A stretch of 64,000 nt of DNA from an uncultured Clostridia bacterium (lineage in GTDB: Bacteria; Bacillota; Clostridia; Oscillospirales; Ruminococcaceae), in assembly GCA_947624555.1 (NCBI GenBank), contig CANQKW010000007.1, forward strand, positions 1 to 64,000, written 5' to 3'. The notes under the pieces are model-generated. The model worked only from the letters and a program-made list of their open reading frames with translations, was not told the origin of the DNA and made no database searches. Below are positions 7,251 to 16,304 of the stretch, in pieces. The translations under genes and the position numbers were made by a program. The first letter of the stretch is position 1, and each line of letters starts with the position of its first letter.

Positions 7251-7513
7251 TCCCTGTCCTCCTCTCCAAAAATTCCGCAGGCGGCGATAAGCTCTTCTAT
7301 TTTTTCGTCAGAACTGTCGGCAGTCTTATCGTCCATAAGCTCAAAAACAAGCTTGAATACCTTTGCAAGCTTTTCCAGATCCTTTCGGGCAAGCTCGTTT
7401 ATCAGCTCTTCGTTGGCAAGATTTGCTGTGAAAAGCTTGCCGAATTTGATTATATCGGCGTTGCTGCCGATGAAAAAATCTTTTACCGAAATATTTGCGT
7501 TGTTTTCGCTCAT
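7247..7513 (-). CDS. Putative terminase small subunit or partner, 88 residues
   Basis: This small acidic, helical protein starts MSENNANISVKDFF. The ATG at 7513 has AAAGGAG upstream, better supported than an in-frame ATG at 7591. Its stop overlaps the start of the terminase large subunit, implying coupled translation. That position and size fit a small terminase subunit, but I see no clear helix-turn-helix and cannot confirm the family from sequence alone. Confidence 0.6.
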   Translation of the reverse strand: MSENNANISVKDFFIGSNADIIKFGKLFTANLANEELINELARKDLEKLAKVFKLVFELMDDKTADSSDEKIEELIAACGIFGEEDRE

Positions 7514-7552
7514 AATTCTGCTCCTTTCTGTTTCGGATTTCTGTTTTATCTT

Positions 7553-7581
7553 AGCATAGTTTGTTCTGCATTTTACTGCAA
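7553..7581 (-). promoter_or_regulatory. Possible promoter of the terminase pair
   Basis: Minus-strand TTGCAG (7576-7581), 17-base spacer, TATGCT (7553-7558), 40 bases ahead of the small-subunit start. Both boxes deviate from consensus. Confidence 0.45.
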
Positions 7582-7627
7582 ACTTTTGCATATATTTCTT
7601 TGAATAGATTTTTTAGGAGGAATTTTT

Positions 7628-8761
7628 ATGGACGATATGCAAAAGCTTATTGAACGATACAAAAAAGAACTTATGGATATGAGCAAATCTGCTGTGCAGA
7701 CGCAGACACATACGGAAAAACGTCGTATGCCGCAAATTATCGGATATGCGGACGATAAAACGGAATTTGACAGGCTTTTTGACACGTTTGCAGAAAAAAG
7801 TGTTTCTCAGGAGGACGAAAAGACCGATACTTTTGAAGAAATCGAAGAGCCTGTATGGGAGGAAAAAATTCCCGATGAGGACGAATTTACGGCTGACGAC
7901 AGGCAAGAGTCCGATATGAACGGTCTTTCGGAAGAACAGATACCGTTCTCCGCAGATGACACAGCGGCAAAGGACGGCTATCCCGAAAAATTTGAAGAAG
8001 AAACTGACGGGGATCTGCAGTTTTCTCAGCCCGGATTTACGCAAATTCCTTCCTTTGAGCAAACACGGGAAGATATTACGAACGAAAGTGTGCCCGAAAA
8101 CAACGAGCCTGCCCCCGACGCCTCGGGAGTAACGGATAATTCCCCTAATGCGGCAAGACCGGATTTTGCCGTCGGAGGCACTGTGTCGGAGGAACGCATC
8201 GAGGGTCTTAACCGACAGCCCGTAAGCGGCACGGAATTCGGCGAGCAACTGACGGGAAGAAGTTTTCCCGATGAAAGCACCCCTGAAAACTCACGTTCGG
8301 ATATTATACGCGAGGGAAGTCAGACCGAGCCGGGAAATTTCCCCGAACCAACCTATACGGACTATGACGATTTTCTTCAAAAAAATACGGGAGAAGGCAC
8401 TATATCGTTCAGGGTCTATACGGCAAGGGAGGCTCTTCCCGTAGAGGGCGCAAAAGTAACCGTTACAAAGGATTTCGGCGGCGATAAGTACACATTTTTC
8501 GAGATGATGACAGACAGCAGCGGACAGACTGAACTGCAAAGTCTTGCTGCTCCCGATAAAAGTCTTTCTCTTGACAGCAGCAACAAAATCCAGCCGTTTT
8601 CGCTGTATGACGCAGTTGTTTCAAAGAACGGATATATAGAAATAATTCTCACGGGAATACCCGTGTTTGACGGAGCAAAATCCGTCCAGAGAGTGGCAAT
8701 GGTCCCTTCAACAGAGAATTTATCGGATAATTCTACGGAGGTGAATGAAAATGCCAAGTGA
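7628..8761 (+). CDS. Acidic protein with C-terminal carboxypeptidase-regulatory-like domain
   Basis: The 377-residue protein has a short helical N-terminus (MDDMQKLIERYKKELMDM), a long acidic low-complexity middle rich in Glu, Asp and Pro (about 30-255), and a compact C-terminal beta domain (about 260-360). That domain contains GTISFRVYTAREALPVEGAKV...TDSSGQTEL, the look of a carboxypeptidase-regulatory or CnaB-type fold. It has no signal peptide or membrane segment, so the way it would reach a surface is unclear. AGGAGG precedes the ATG. It overlaps the next gene by 11 bases, so the two products probably work together, perhaps in the spore or cell envelope. Function unknown. Confidence 0.7.
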   Translation: MDDMQKLIERYKKELMDMSKSAVQTQTHTEKRRMPQIIGYADDKTEFDRLFDTFAEKSVSQEDEKTDTFEEIEEPVWEEKIPDEDEFTADDRQESDMNGLSEEQIPFSADDTAAKDGYPEKFEEETDGDLQFSQPGFTQIPSFEQTREDITNESVPENNEPAPDASGVTDNSPNAARPDFAVGGTVSEERIEGLNRQPVSGTEFGEQLTGRSFPDESTPENSRSDIIREGSQTEPGNFPEPTYTDYDDFLQKNTGEGTISFRVYTAREALPVEGAKVTVTKDFGGDKYTFFEMMTDSSGQTELQSLAAPDKSLSLDSSNKIQPFSLYDAVVSKNGYIEIILTGIPVFDGAKSVQRVAMVPSTENLSDNSTEVNENAK

Positions 8762-10124
8762 TAATATGCCGTTTATTCCCGAAAATATCGTTGTGCATCT
8801 CGGTACGCCCGACTCAAATGCGGCAAATGTTTCCCTGACCTTTCCAAACTATATAAAAAACGTCGCCTCAAGCGAAATCTTTCCGACTTGGCCTGAGGCG
8901 GCGCTTAGAGCTAATATTTATGCGCAAATCTCTTTTGCGCTTAACCGTGTTTACACCGAATGGTACAGGAGCAGAGGATATAATTTCGATATTACAAGCT
9001 CTACGCAATATGACCAGGCTTTTGTCAACGGACGTGATATTTTTGAAAATATCAGCCGTATAGTAGATGAGATCTTCAACAACTATGTCGTAAGAAGAGG
9101 AAATATCGAGCCGCTTTTTACCGCTTTCTGCAACGGCACTACCGTCACCTGCCGAGGTCTTTCACAATGGGGAACGGTTACTTTGGCAAACAGAGGCTAC
9201 ACGCCTTATGAAATTCTCCAGTACTATTACGGAAACGATATTGATATTGTGTACAATGCGCCCATTATGCCGAATATACCGAGCTATCCCGGAACGCCGT
9301 TCGGATTTGGTGCGTCGGGAAACGAAGTGCGCATAATTCAGGTGGAGCTGAACCGAATATCGACAAATTATCCCGCAATACCGAAAATCGTCCCTGCAAA
9401 CGGACTTTACGGGGAAAGCACCGTGGAAGCCGTGCGTGTTTTTCAGGGGATCTTCGGACTTCCGCAGACGGGAATTATCAACAAGGCGACCTGGTATCAG
9501 ATAAAATATATCTTTACGGCGGTCAAGAAACTGTCTGAGCTTACAAGCGAGGGACTTTCCGAAAACGAAGTCGCAAATGTTCTCGGAAAAGATTTAAGCA
9601 GAGGCGATTACGGACAAAGCGTAAGAATTGTCCAGTATTATCTGAATGTTATCGCATATTTTAATCCCGAAATTCCGTCGGTAAACTCGGACGGTATTTT
9701 CAACGAGGCTATGGAAAATCAGGTCAAGGCTTTTGAGAGATTTTACGGGTTAAATCCAGACGGCGTTGTCGATTTCAGAACATGGCTGCTTATAAACGAT
9801 ATTTACCGCAATATCAAAAACAACCTCGAAGAGGGATATGAAGGTCCGACTGCTGCGCTGTATCCCGGATATAATTTGACTCCCGGTATGAGAAATGACG
9901 ATGTAAAGGAATTTCAGACATATCTCAGGGTGATAGGGCAGAATATAGGGCAGATTCCTGTCATTGAGGCTACGGGTTATTTCGGTCCTGAAACGGAGCG
10001 TGCCGTGCTTACTTTTCAGCGGCTGTACGGAATTGAACCTACGGGTAATGTCGGCGCTCTTACATGGGACGCTGCCGCTAAGGAATACAACTATATCAGA
10101 TTTGGCACGGAAAGAACGGGGTAA
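8751..10124 (+). CDS. SpoIID-like protein with three peptidoglycan-binding domains
   Basis: The N-terminal half (about 1-170) resembles SpoIID/LytB lytic transglycosylases. WPEAALRANIYAQISFAL matches the region around the SpoIID catalytic Glu, and GLSQWGTVTLANRGYTPYEILQYYYG matches its 'MSQWGA...GYSYEEILKYYY' end. Three PG_binding_1 repeats follow (about 185-245, 295-350 and 390-450), each with the GxFGxxTxxAVxxFQ-like pattern. There is no signal peptide. I chose ATG 8751 over 8745 because GGAGGTG at 8737-8743 gives it a seven-base spacing. The SpoIID part lacks the typical cysteine-containing GHGVG form, so activity is uncertain. A sporulation or cortex role is inferred. Confidence 0.72.
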   Translation: MPSDNMPFIPENIVVHLGTPDSNAANVSLTFPNYIKNVASSEIFPTWPEAALRANIYAQISFALNRVYTEWYRSRGYNFDITSSTQYDQAFVNGRDIFENISRIVDEIFNNYVVRRGNIEPLFTAFCNGTTVTCRGLSQWGTVTLANRGYTPYEILQYYYGNDIDIVYNAPIMPNIPSYPGTPFGFGASGNEVRIIQVELNRISTNYPAIPKIVPANGLYGESTVEAVRVFQGIFGLPQTGIINKATWYQIKYIFTAVKKLSELTSEGLSENEVANVLGKDLSRGDYGQSVRIVQYYLNVIAYFNPEIPSVNSDGIFNEAMENQVKAFERFYGLNPDGVVDFRTWLLINDIYRNIKNNLEEGYEGPTAALYPGYNLTPGMRNDDVKEFQTYLRVIGQNIGQIPVIEATGYFGPETERAVLTFQRLYGIEPTGNVGALTWDAAAKEYNYIRFGTERTG

Positions 10125-10127
10125 TTT

Positions 10128-11471
10128 TTAAATTTTTGAAATATCGTTTTTACCTGCCAATTCCTTTGCACGAACGATAAGCTCTGCTTTTTCGTTTTTA
10201 AGAGAGCCGTCTATCACTTCGCTCAAAAGATTTTGCAAAATCTGTCCCATTTTGGGAGAGGGCGATATTATTTCCTTTAAATCTGCGCCGTTTACCGCCA
10301 AATCTTTAAGAGAAAGGCAGGGCGCTTGTGAAGAAATTATGTCCGCAAGCCTTATCGCCTCACGTGCGGTTTCGGTGCGCCGGAGAGTGAACGGCTGTTT
10401 TGCGCTGTCATCGGCTATATGAGCCTCCATAATGTCACGGTAAAGCTCTGTGCCGTATTTCGCAAGACGGCGTCTTATCGTCTTTTCGTCAAGCTCTACG
10501 GGAATATCGTGCAGGCGGATTATGTCGCAGACACGCTCTCTGAGAATATTGCTGCACTTGAAATCACGGAGAATTTCATCGGCAATTTCGGCGCTTTTTG
10601 CTGCGTGGCGGTAAAAATGCCACTCTCCGTTTTCATCGGCGGTCCTGCACAACGGCTTGCCGATGTCGTGAAAGAGCATAGCAAGCCTTACCGCTGCACG
10701 GGGAACGGCTGCCTCTACGGCTCTTGCGGTATGGACATAAAGAGTGCTGTTGTGATATTTTGAATGTTGGTCATAGTCAAATTCCGTGCAAAGCTTTGGA
10801 ATTATCTCGCCGATGACATCTCGGTACTCAAGCAGAACATTTTTTACGTTTTTTCCGCAAAGCAGGCGTTTAAGCTCCGAAAAGGTACGCTCTTTCGATA
10901 CCTTTCGGAGCGTTTCTTTTTTCAGCAGAATTTCCGCTTTGGTTTTCTCTTCAACAGAAAATCCCAAAACAGACGAAAATCTCAGTGCTCTTAAAATTCG
11001 CAGAGCGTCCTCTGAAAAACGCTTTCCCGGATCTCCGACGCAGCGGATAATCCCCGATCTTATGTCGTTTTCGCCGCCGAACGGATCGATAATGCCGTGT
11101 TTGGGACTGTATGCTATTGCATTCATTGTAAAATCACGGCGAGCAATATCGTCTTTTATATTCCTCGAAAAAGCAACGGACACGGGATGTCTGCCGTCAG
11201 AATACTCTCCGTCGATGCGGAATGTGGTTATCTCGACGCTTATTCCTTTGTATAAAACCGTTACTGTGCCGTGCTTTATCCCCGTTTCCACAACACGGCA
11301 GTCCGAAAAGGCACGCTCTGTCTGATAAGGCTCTGCGCTTGTCGTTATATCGTAATCGTGAACGGGATTTCCCATTATCCCGTCACGAACACAGCCGCCG
11401 ACTATATATGCCTCAAAACCTGCGCTTTCGAGCCTGTCAAGTATCTCTTCTATCTGCGAAGGTATCTCCAT
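10128..11471 (-). CDS. cca: CCA-adding tRNA nucleotidyltransferase
   Basis: It repairs or adds the 3' CCA of tRNAs. The 447-residue protein shows the class II polymerase signature IVGGCVRDGIMG (about 23-34) with metal-binding D39 and D41 in HDYDITTSA, then DIARRDFTMNAIAY and the EDALRILRALRF nucleotide-recognition segment. An HD phosphohydrolase-like domain follows (LFHDIGKP, about 260), as in many clostridial family members. The ATG at 11471 has AGGGGTGA upstream. The gene is convergent with the SpoIID-like gene (three bases apart) and divergent from the ATPase-helicase pair. Confidence 0.93.
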   Translation of the reverse strand: MEIPSQIEEILDRLESAGFEAYIVGGCVRDGIMGNPVHDYDITTSAEPYQTERAFSDCRVVETGIKHGTVTVLYKGISVEITTFRIDGEYSDGRHPVSVAFSRNIKDDIARRDFTMNAIAYSPKHGIIDPFGGENDIRSGIIRCVGDPGKRFSEDALRILRALRFSSVLGFSVEEKTKAEILLKKETLRKVSKERTFSELKRLLCGKNVKNVLLEYRDVIGEIIPKLCTEFDYDQHSKYHNSTLYVHTARAVEAAVPRAAVRLAMLFHDIGKPLCRTADENGEWHFYRHAAKSAEIADEILRDFKCSNILRERVCDIIRLHDIPVELDEKTIRRRLAKYGTELYRDIMEAHIADDSAKQPFTLRRTETAREAIRLADIISSQAPCLSLKDLAVNGADLKEIISPSPKMGQILQNLLSEVIDGSLKNEKAELIVRAKELAGKNDISKI

Positions 11472-11488
11472 AATATCACCCCTGATTT

Positions 11489-11517
11489 ATTCTAGCACAT
11501 TTTGCCTGCGTTTGCAA
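11489..11517 (-). promoter_or_regulatory. cca promoter
   Basis: Minus-strand TTGCAA (11512-11517), 17-base spacer, TAGAAT (11489-11494), about 18 bases ahead of the cca start codon, giving a very short leader. Confidence 0.6.
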
Positions 11518-11524
11518 GATATTA

Positions 11525-11553
11525 TTGCTTTTTTTAAACTTATATGGTATAAT
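11525..11553 (+). promoter_or_regulatory. Promoter of the ATPase-helicase cassette
   Basis: TTGCTT (11525-11530), 17-base spacer, TATAAT (11548-11553). Transcription would begin inside the heptamer array, so the repeat would be part of the mRNA leader. Confidence 0.6.
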
Positions 11554-11558
11554 AGAGG

Positions 11559-11592
11559 TTAGGGATTAGAAGTTAGAGGTTAGAGTTAGAGG
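11559..11592. repeat. Heptameric tandem repeat, five units
   Basis: Units TTAGGGA, TTAGAAG, TTAGAGG, TTAGAG (one base short) and TTAGAGG, in the leader of the ATPase-helicase operon. The core is the same as at 3559-3593. TTAGAGG is in the sense orientation here and antisense relative to leuA. Confidence 0.8.
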
Positions 11593-11629
11593 TTGTTTTG
11601 TAAACAACTGTGCTAAGGAGATGGTTTTT

Positions 11630-12940
11630 GTGCAGATACCGAAGAGGATTGCGTCGGGACTGATAAATGCGCTGAAAGGCGGAGTTGTCCCAAGAACGGG
11701 TCTCGGATATATTGCAGTCGGACGTTCGGACGAGATCGACGCTCTTTTAAAGGACGTTTCTATCGCAGAGGACGGGGGCGCTTTCTTTCGGTTTATCGTC
11801 GGTCGGTACGGCAGCGGAAAGAGCTTTCTTCTCCAGACAATGCGAGGTCACGTGACCGATATAGGATTTGCAGCCGCAGACGCAGATCTGTCCCCCGAAC
11901 GCAGACTGTGCGGCACAAAGGGACAAGGACTTGCAACCTACCGTGAACTTATGAAAAATCTCTCTGTAAAGGCAAAACCCGACGGAGGCGCACTGCCGCT
12001 CATTCTCGAAAAATGGATCGACAAAGTGAAAAGCGATATTGTCGCAGAGGGCGTAATTTCTCCCGATAACGCTTTCTTTGATACGGAAGTCGAGCGCAGA
12101 ATTTACTCGAAAATAAACTCGCTTGAAGATATGGTGCACGGATTTGAATTTGCAAAAGTTATCACGGAATATTACAAGGGCTTTCGGGACGGTATCGAGG
12201 AGCGCAAAAAAAATGCGGTACGCTGGCTGAGAGGCGAGTTTAATACCAAAACGGAGGCCAAGGAATGTCTTAATGTAAATACTGTCATAAACGACGATAA
12301 CTGGTACGATTATATCAAGCTTATGACATCATTTCTTGTAAGCGCAGGATATAAGGGCCTTGTCGTGATGATCGACGAGCTTGTAAATATTATGAAAATA
12401 TCAAACTCCGTCACAAGGCAGTATAACTACGAAAAAATACTTATGATGTACAACGACGTTATGCAGGGAAAAGCGCATAATCTGGGTATAATTTTAGGCG
12501 GAACTCCTCAATGCGTCGAGGATACACGCAGGGGAGTTTTCAGCTATGAGGCTCTTCGCTCGAGGCTGGAAAGAGGCAGATTTTCCACAGATGATGTAAA
12601 GGATCTGATGTCGCCGATAATCAGGCTTTCTCCGCTTAATTATGAGGAACTTACCGTGCTTACGGAAAAGCTTGCGGAGATCCACGGAGTAGTTTTCGGT
12701 TATGAGCCGAAAATAACGCTTGAGGACAGAATTTTCTTCGTTAAAACGGAATTCGGAAGAGTGGGCGCAGACTTAAACGTTACTCCCCGTGAAATGATAA
12801 GAGATTTTATAGAACTGCTCAATATCGCCTATCAGAACCCCACAAAGTCCATAGCGGAGCTTATGGGCGAAGATGAATTTACGTTTGCTAAAGGTGAAAG
12901 CGATGAAAAAGAGGACGGATTTGAGGACTTTGATATATGA
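11630..12940 (+). CDS. BrxD-like (DUF2791) ATP-binding protein
   Basis: The 436-residue P-loop ATPase has Walker A VGRYGSGKSFLL (about 57-68), Walker B GLVVMIDEL (about 243-251), a sensor segment LGIILGGTPQ, and an arginine-rich LRSRLERGRF. This layout, and the TGLGYIAVGR start, match the DUF2791/BREX ATP-binding family, which includes BrxD. I chose the GTG at 11630, nine bases after AAGGAG; the ATG at 11621 abuts that site. Its last codon overlaps the helicase start by four bases (ATGA), so the two are translationally coupled. No pglX, pglZ, brxC or other BREX gene is present. Assignment is from recalled family features, not a search. Confidence 0.75.
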   Translation: MQIPKRIASGLINALKGGVVPRTGLGYIAVGRSDEIDALLKDVSIAEDGGAFFRFIVGRYGSGKSFLLQTMRGHVTDIGFAAADADLSPERRLCGTKGQGLATYRELMKNLSVKAKPDGGALPLILEKWIDKVKSDIVAEGVISPDNAFFDTEVERRIYSKINSLEDMVHGFEFAKVITEYYKGFRDGIEERKKNAVRWLRGEFNTKTEAKECLNVNTVINDDNWYDYIKLMTSFLVSAGYKGLVVMIDELVNIMKISNSVTRQYNYEKILMMYNDVMQGKAHNLGIILGGTPQCVEDTRRGVFSYEALRSRLERGRFSTDDVKDLMSPIIRLSPLNYEELTVLTEKLAEIHGVVFGYEPKITLEDRIFFVKTEFGRVGADLNVTPREMIRDFIELLNIAYQNPTKSIAELMGEDEFTFAKGESDEKEDGFEDFDI

Positions 12941-15117
12941 GCGATAATTCGGTTTTTTATCGTTTTGCGCCGTTTATTCAGGATTTTATTTATCGGAATA
13001 AATGGGAGGAACTTCGGGAAATTCAGGTGGAAGCGGCAAGGGCGGTTTTCGATACGGACGAAAATCTTCTGCTTGCGTCGGGTACGGCAAGCGGAAAAAC
13101 AGAGGCGGCTTTTCTGCCTGTGCTGACGCATTTGTGGGAAAATCCGTCCGGGTCGGTCGGCGTGCTTTACATTTCACCGCTGAAGGCGCTGATAAACGAC
13201 CAGTTTGAACGCCTTGAGGCTCTTCTTGACGAACAGGATATTCCCGTGACAAAATGGCACGGCGACGCCTCTCTGACAGCAAAAAAACGGCTTTTGAAGC
13301 GTCCGAAGGGAGTTATGCAGACAACTCCCGAAAGTCTTGAAAGCCTGCTGATAAGAAACAGCAGCGGAGTTTTCAGGCTGTTTTCGGATCTGAGATTTGT
13401 CATTATCGACGAGGTACACTGCTTTATGGACGGCGACAGAGGTCTGCAATTGCTTTCGGTTCTTGAAAGAATACAGAGAATTATCGGTTTTACGCCTCGG
13501 AGAATTGGTCTTTCGGCTACTCTCGGAAATACCGAAAATGCGGAAAAATGGCTCAATATGGGCACGAACAGGCGCTGTATCACGCCGAAATGCAAAGATA
13601 TGGAACGAAAAGTCCGTCTTTCCGTAAGATTTTTCCCTATCGCCGAAAAAATACCCAACAAGAACAGCAAAACTCTCCTGCAGAATTATTATAACTATCT
13701 TTATGAAAGCACCCGCAGAAAACGCTGTATACTGTTTTCAAACAGCAAGGGCGAGGTTGAAGAAAACATAGCTCATCTCAGGGACATTTCGGAAAAAAAT
13801 CACGACGGCGGCTGTTATCTTGTACATCACGCAAATATTTCTCCTGCGCTGCGTGAATTTGCCGAAAAAAGTATGAAAAACTCCGAGCTGCCTGTTTGTA
13901 CGGGAGCTACGGTCACGCTGGAACTGGGAATTGATGTGGGAAGGCTGGAAAGAATCGTTCAGACGGGGTGTCCGCTTACGGTTTCGGGGCTTGTACAGAG
14001 GCTCGGAAGAACAGGAAGGCGCAGCGGACAGGCAGAAATGCGTTTCGCTTTCAGGTATGATATGAGCCTGCCCAAAACGGTTTTTTACAAGGAAATCAAC
14101 TGGGACCTTTTGATGTGTGCAGCGGAAATACTGCTTTATACGGGAGAAAAATTTGTTGAGCCTATGTTTCTTCCGAAACTGCCGTTTTCGCTGCTTTATC
14201 ATCAGACTATGGCGGTTATGGCGGCAAACGGCTCTCTTCTGCCGAAAGAACTTGCAAGGCAGATCTTAACGCTTTCTGTGTTTTCTCATGTCACAAAGGA
14301 GGATTATCTCACGCTTTTGCGGCATTTGCTTGAAAACGGTCATCTTGAGCGGAGCGAGGACGGCGCTCTTCTTATCGGTGAAAAGGGCGAGGCTGCCGTG
14401 AATAATTATGATTTTCTGGCGGTATTTTCCGTGCCCGTTGAATATACCGTGAGAAATAATTCCGAGGTGATAGGAACAGTACAAAATCCGTTTCCCCCGA
14501 AAAGTCAATTCGCTCTTGCCGGACAGGCTTGGGAAGTCACTGAACTGGATAAAAAGGCGCAGATAATCTATGTAAAGCACGTAGAGGGAATTTCTGCTAA
14601 TACGTGGACCGATACGGGAAACGAATTTGTTCACACTAAGGTTATGAAAAAAATTCTGGAGATACTTAAAAGCGAGGAAGAGTATAGATTTATAGACGAG
14701 AGCGCAGCAAAACGCCTCGCCGATATAAGGGATTTATTTAAAAATGCAGTTTCACAGAATAACGATGAGCATATCGTTCTGCCGCTGTCAGATACGATGT
14801 TTGCGGTTTTTCCGTTTATCGGGACAAGAGGTTTTACCGCTTTGCTGTATGCGCTTAGAAAGTATGGTTTTAACGCAGAGGCGTGGGTTTCGAGATATAT
14901 CCCCGTTTGCATCGAAATTCATACCGACAGGGGAAAAAATGCCGTTCTCAATGCGCTTGACGATATTAAGAAAAACAAGGCGGATAAGTACGGATTTTCT
15001 ATTCCCGATAACTGTGAAATATGCGGAAAATACAATGATTATATTCCTCGCGAGCTGCTTAAAAAGCAATATATCGAAGATTATCTCGATACGGAGGAAC
15101 TGGTCAATATTGAGTGA
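12937..15117 (+). CDS. DEAD/DEAH-box helicase, Lhr/BrxHI-like
   Basis: The 726-residue superfamily 2 helicase has motif I ASGTASGKTEAA (about 47-58), motif II IIDEVH (156-161), motif III LSATLGN, motif V TGATVTLELGIDVG and motif VI QRLGRTGRRSGQ. The domain order and the long C-terminal region resemble Lhr-type helicases such as BrxHI. Near the C-terminus C-E-I-C forms a possible metal knuckle. It is coupled to the upstream BrxD-like ATPase. Its 3' end overlaps the convergent spoIIP end by 14 bases. The pair is probably a defence or DNA-repair module; the substrate is unknown. Confidence 0.85.
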   Translation: MSDNSVFYRFAPFIQDFIYRNKWEELREIQVEAARAVFDTDENLLLASGTASGKTEAAFLPVLTHLWENPSGSVGVLYISPLKALINDQFERLEALLDEQDIPVTKWHGDASLTAKKRLLKRPKGVMQTTPESLESLLIRNSSGVFRLFSDLRFVIIDEVHCFMDGDRGLQLLSVLERIQRIIGFTPRRIGLSATLGNTENAEKWLNMGTNRRCITPKCKDMERKVRLSVRFFPIAEKIPNKNSKTLLQNYYNYLYESTRRKRCILFSNSKGEVEENIAHLRDISEKNHDGGCYLVHHANISPALREFAEKSMKNSELPVCTGATVTLELGIDVGRLERIVQTGCPLTVSGLVQRLGRTGRRSGQAEMRFAFRYDMSLPKTVFYKEINWDLLMCAAEILLYTGEKFVEPMFLPKLPFSLLYHQTMAVMAANGSLLPKELARQILTLSVFSHVTKEDYLTLLRHLLENGHLERSEDGALLIGEKGEAAVNNYDFLAVFSVPVEYTVRNNSEVIGTVQNPFPPKSQFALAGQAWEVTELDKKAQIIYVKHVEGISANTWTDTGNEFVHTKVMKKILEILKSEEEYRFIDESAAKRLADIRDLFKNAVSQNNDEHIVLPLSDTMFAVFPFIGTRGFTALLYALRKYGFNAEAWVSRYIPVCIEIHTDRGKNAVLNALDDIKKNKADKYGFSIPDNCEICGKYNDYIPRELLKKQYIEDYLDTEELVNIE

Positions 15118-16261
15118 GAACTTTTGCGATAATATTGCCTAAAAGCTCTCCCGTATAGGCTGCCTCTTCAAGAGAATTTCCGTGGCTGCCCACTTCGATA
15201 AGAAGGCAGTTTTTCGACAGGCTCTGGTTGTAATTTCTGTAATCGAAAAGCACAGGTCTAGCAAGTCCCGGATACATTTCTTCGGAGGTGTTCTGGAGAA
15301 GGCAGGCAAGCTTGAAATTCTCGATATAATCGGGCATATCAAAATCATCGTTTTCACAGCAGGATATTATCATAAACTGTGCGGCGGTTTTTCCGTTCAC
15401 CTCACAGACGGGTGCAGCGAGAGAACCGTCGCCGTTTACTATCCCGTCACGATGAAGGTCGATTATTATGTCCAAATCGGGGTATTTTTCAAGAGCTTGC
15501 AGCATTGAATCGGCTGAACGGTAATATGCGCCCGTGTACATCGGATAATCATGCAGTTTACATTCGTGGACAACGGAAATGCCCCTTGACGAAAGAGCAT
15601 TGCACAAAGCGTCGCCTACTGCGATCATATTTTTTGAATTGTCCGTTGAACGTATGGGATAGTTTTCGTCATACCAATCGGATTTCGGCAGAAAGCTTTC
15701 GGTTGCGTGCGTGTGGTAAATCAATACACGGGGAGAATTTTCTTCGGAATTTCCGTGAAATTCGGGGAGCTTGTCCGACGCCTCTTCAAGCACGGAATTT
15801 GGTATTTCGGTGCAGTTTCTTACCTGTGCGCCGCTTTTGAGATTTATGTAATCCGTGCTGCTGAATTTTTCGTAGCTGTAACGGTAAACCGAACCGCTGT
15901 GGGCAGTGTAAGCCGAATAATCTTCTTCGTCGGGGATATTTTCACGGTCAAGGTCTATTATCTCGCCAAAGCTCGTCCCGTTTGTCTGAAACACCGCCGA
16001 TGAGCTTTCGGGGTCGGCGCTTTCCTGACTTTCCGATATATCGCTTTCGGGAGGAGAAGAAACGCTGTCATTTTGGTCTGATGAGCTTTCGGGCTGCGAA
16101 GTGTCTTTGGTCTTTTCAGCGGAATTTTCGGCTGTTTCGTAAATTCCTGCCGAGGCGTAGGAGGCTTTTCGCATAAAATCTCCCGCAACTGTCTGCGTGC
16201 AGGTAAGCACCGAAAGCGCAAGCACCGCTGTTCCGATAATCATTGTTTTTGTTCTTCCCAT
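15104..16261 (-). CDS. spoIIP: Stage II sporulation protein P
   Basis: SpoIIP is a cell-wall amidase/endopeptidase that thins septal peptidoglycan during engulfment, in a complex with SpoIID and SpoIIM. Of 385 residues, the N-terminus has a membrane anchor (about 6-25) and a Ser/Glu-rich linker. The catalytic domain carries VLIYHTHATESF, DLHRDG and LIEVGSHGNSLEEA, the family zinc-site motifs. The start is ATG 16261 with AAAGGAGTG upstream; a longer frame from 16333 would overlap spoIIR. It lies 43 bases behind spoIIR. A sequence like a sigma-E -10 (AATACATT) sits in the gap, but this is weak evidence. Confidence 0.92.
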   Translation of the reverse strand: MGRTKTMIIGTAVLALSVLTCTQTVAGDFMRKASYASAGIYETAENSAEKTKDTSQPESSSDQNDSVSSPPESDISESQESADPESSSAVFQTNGTSFGEIIDLDRENIPDEEDYSAYTAHSGSVYRYSYEKFSSTDYINLKSGAQVRNCTEIPNSVLEEASDKLPEFHGNSEENSPRVLIYHTHATESFLPKSDWYDENYPIRSTDNSKNMIAVGDALCNALSSRGISVVHECKLHDYPMYTGAYYRSADSMLQALEKYPDLDIIIDLHRDGIVNGDGSLAAPVCEVNGKTAAQFMIISCCENDDFDMPDYIENFKLACLLQNTSEEMYPGLARPVLFDYRNYNQSLSKNCLLIEVGSHGNSLEEAAYTGELLGNIIAKVLTQY

Positions 16262-16304
16262 ATAATTCACTCCTTTTGAATAATGTATTCCGAATATACG
16301 AAAA

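Noticed and set aside
11630-15117. A complete BREX system
   Set aside because: Only BrxD-like and BrxHI-like genes are present; methylase, PglZ and BrxC genes are missing within the window.
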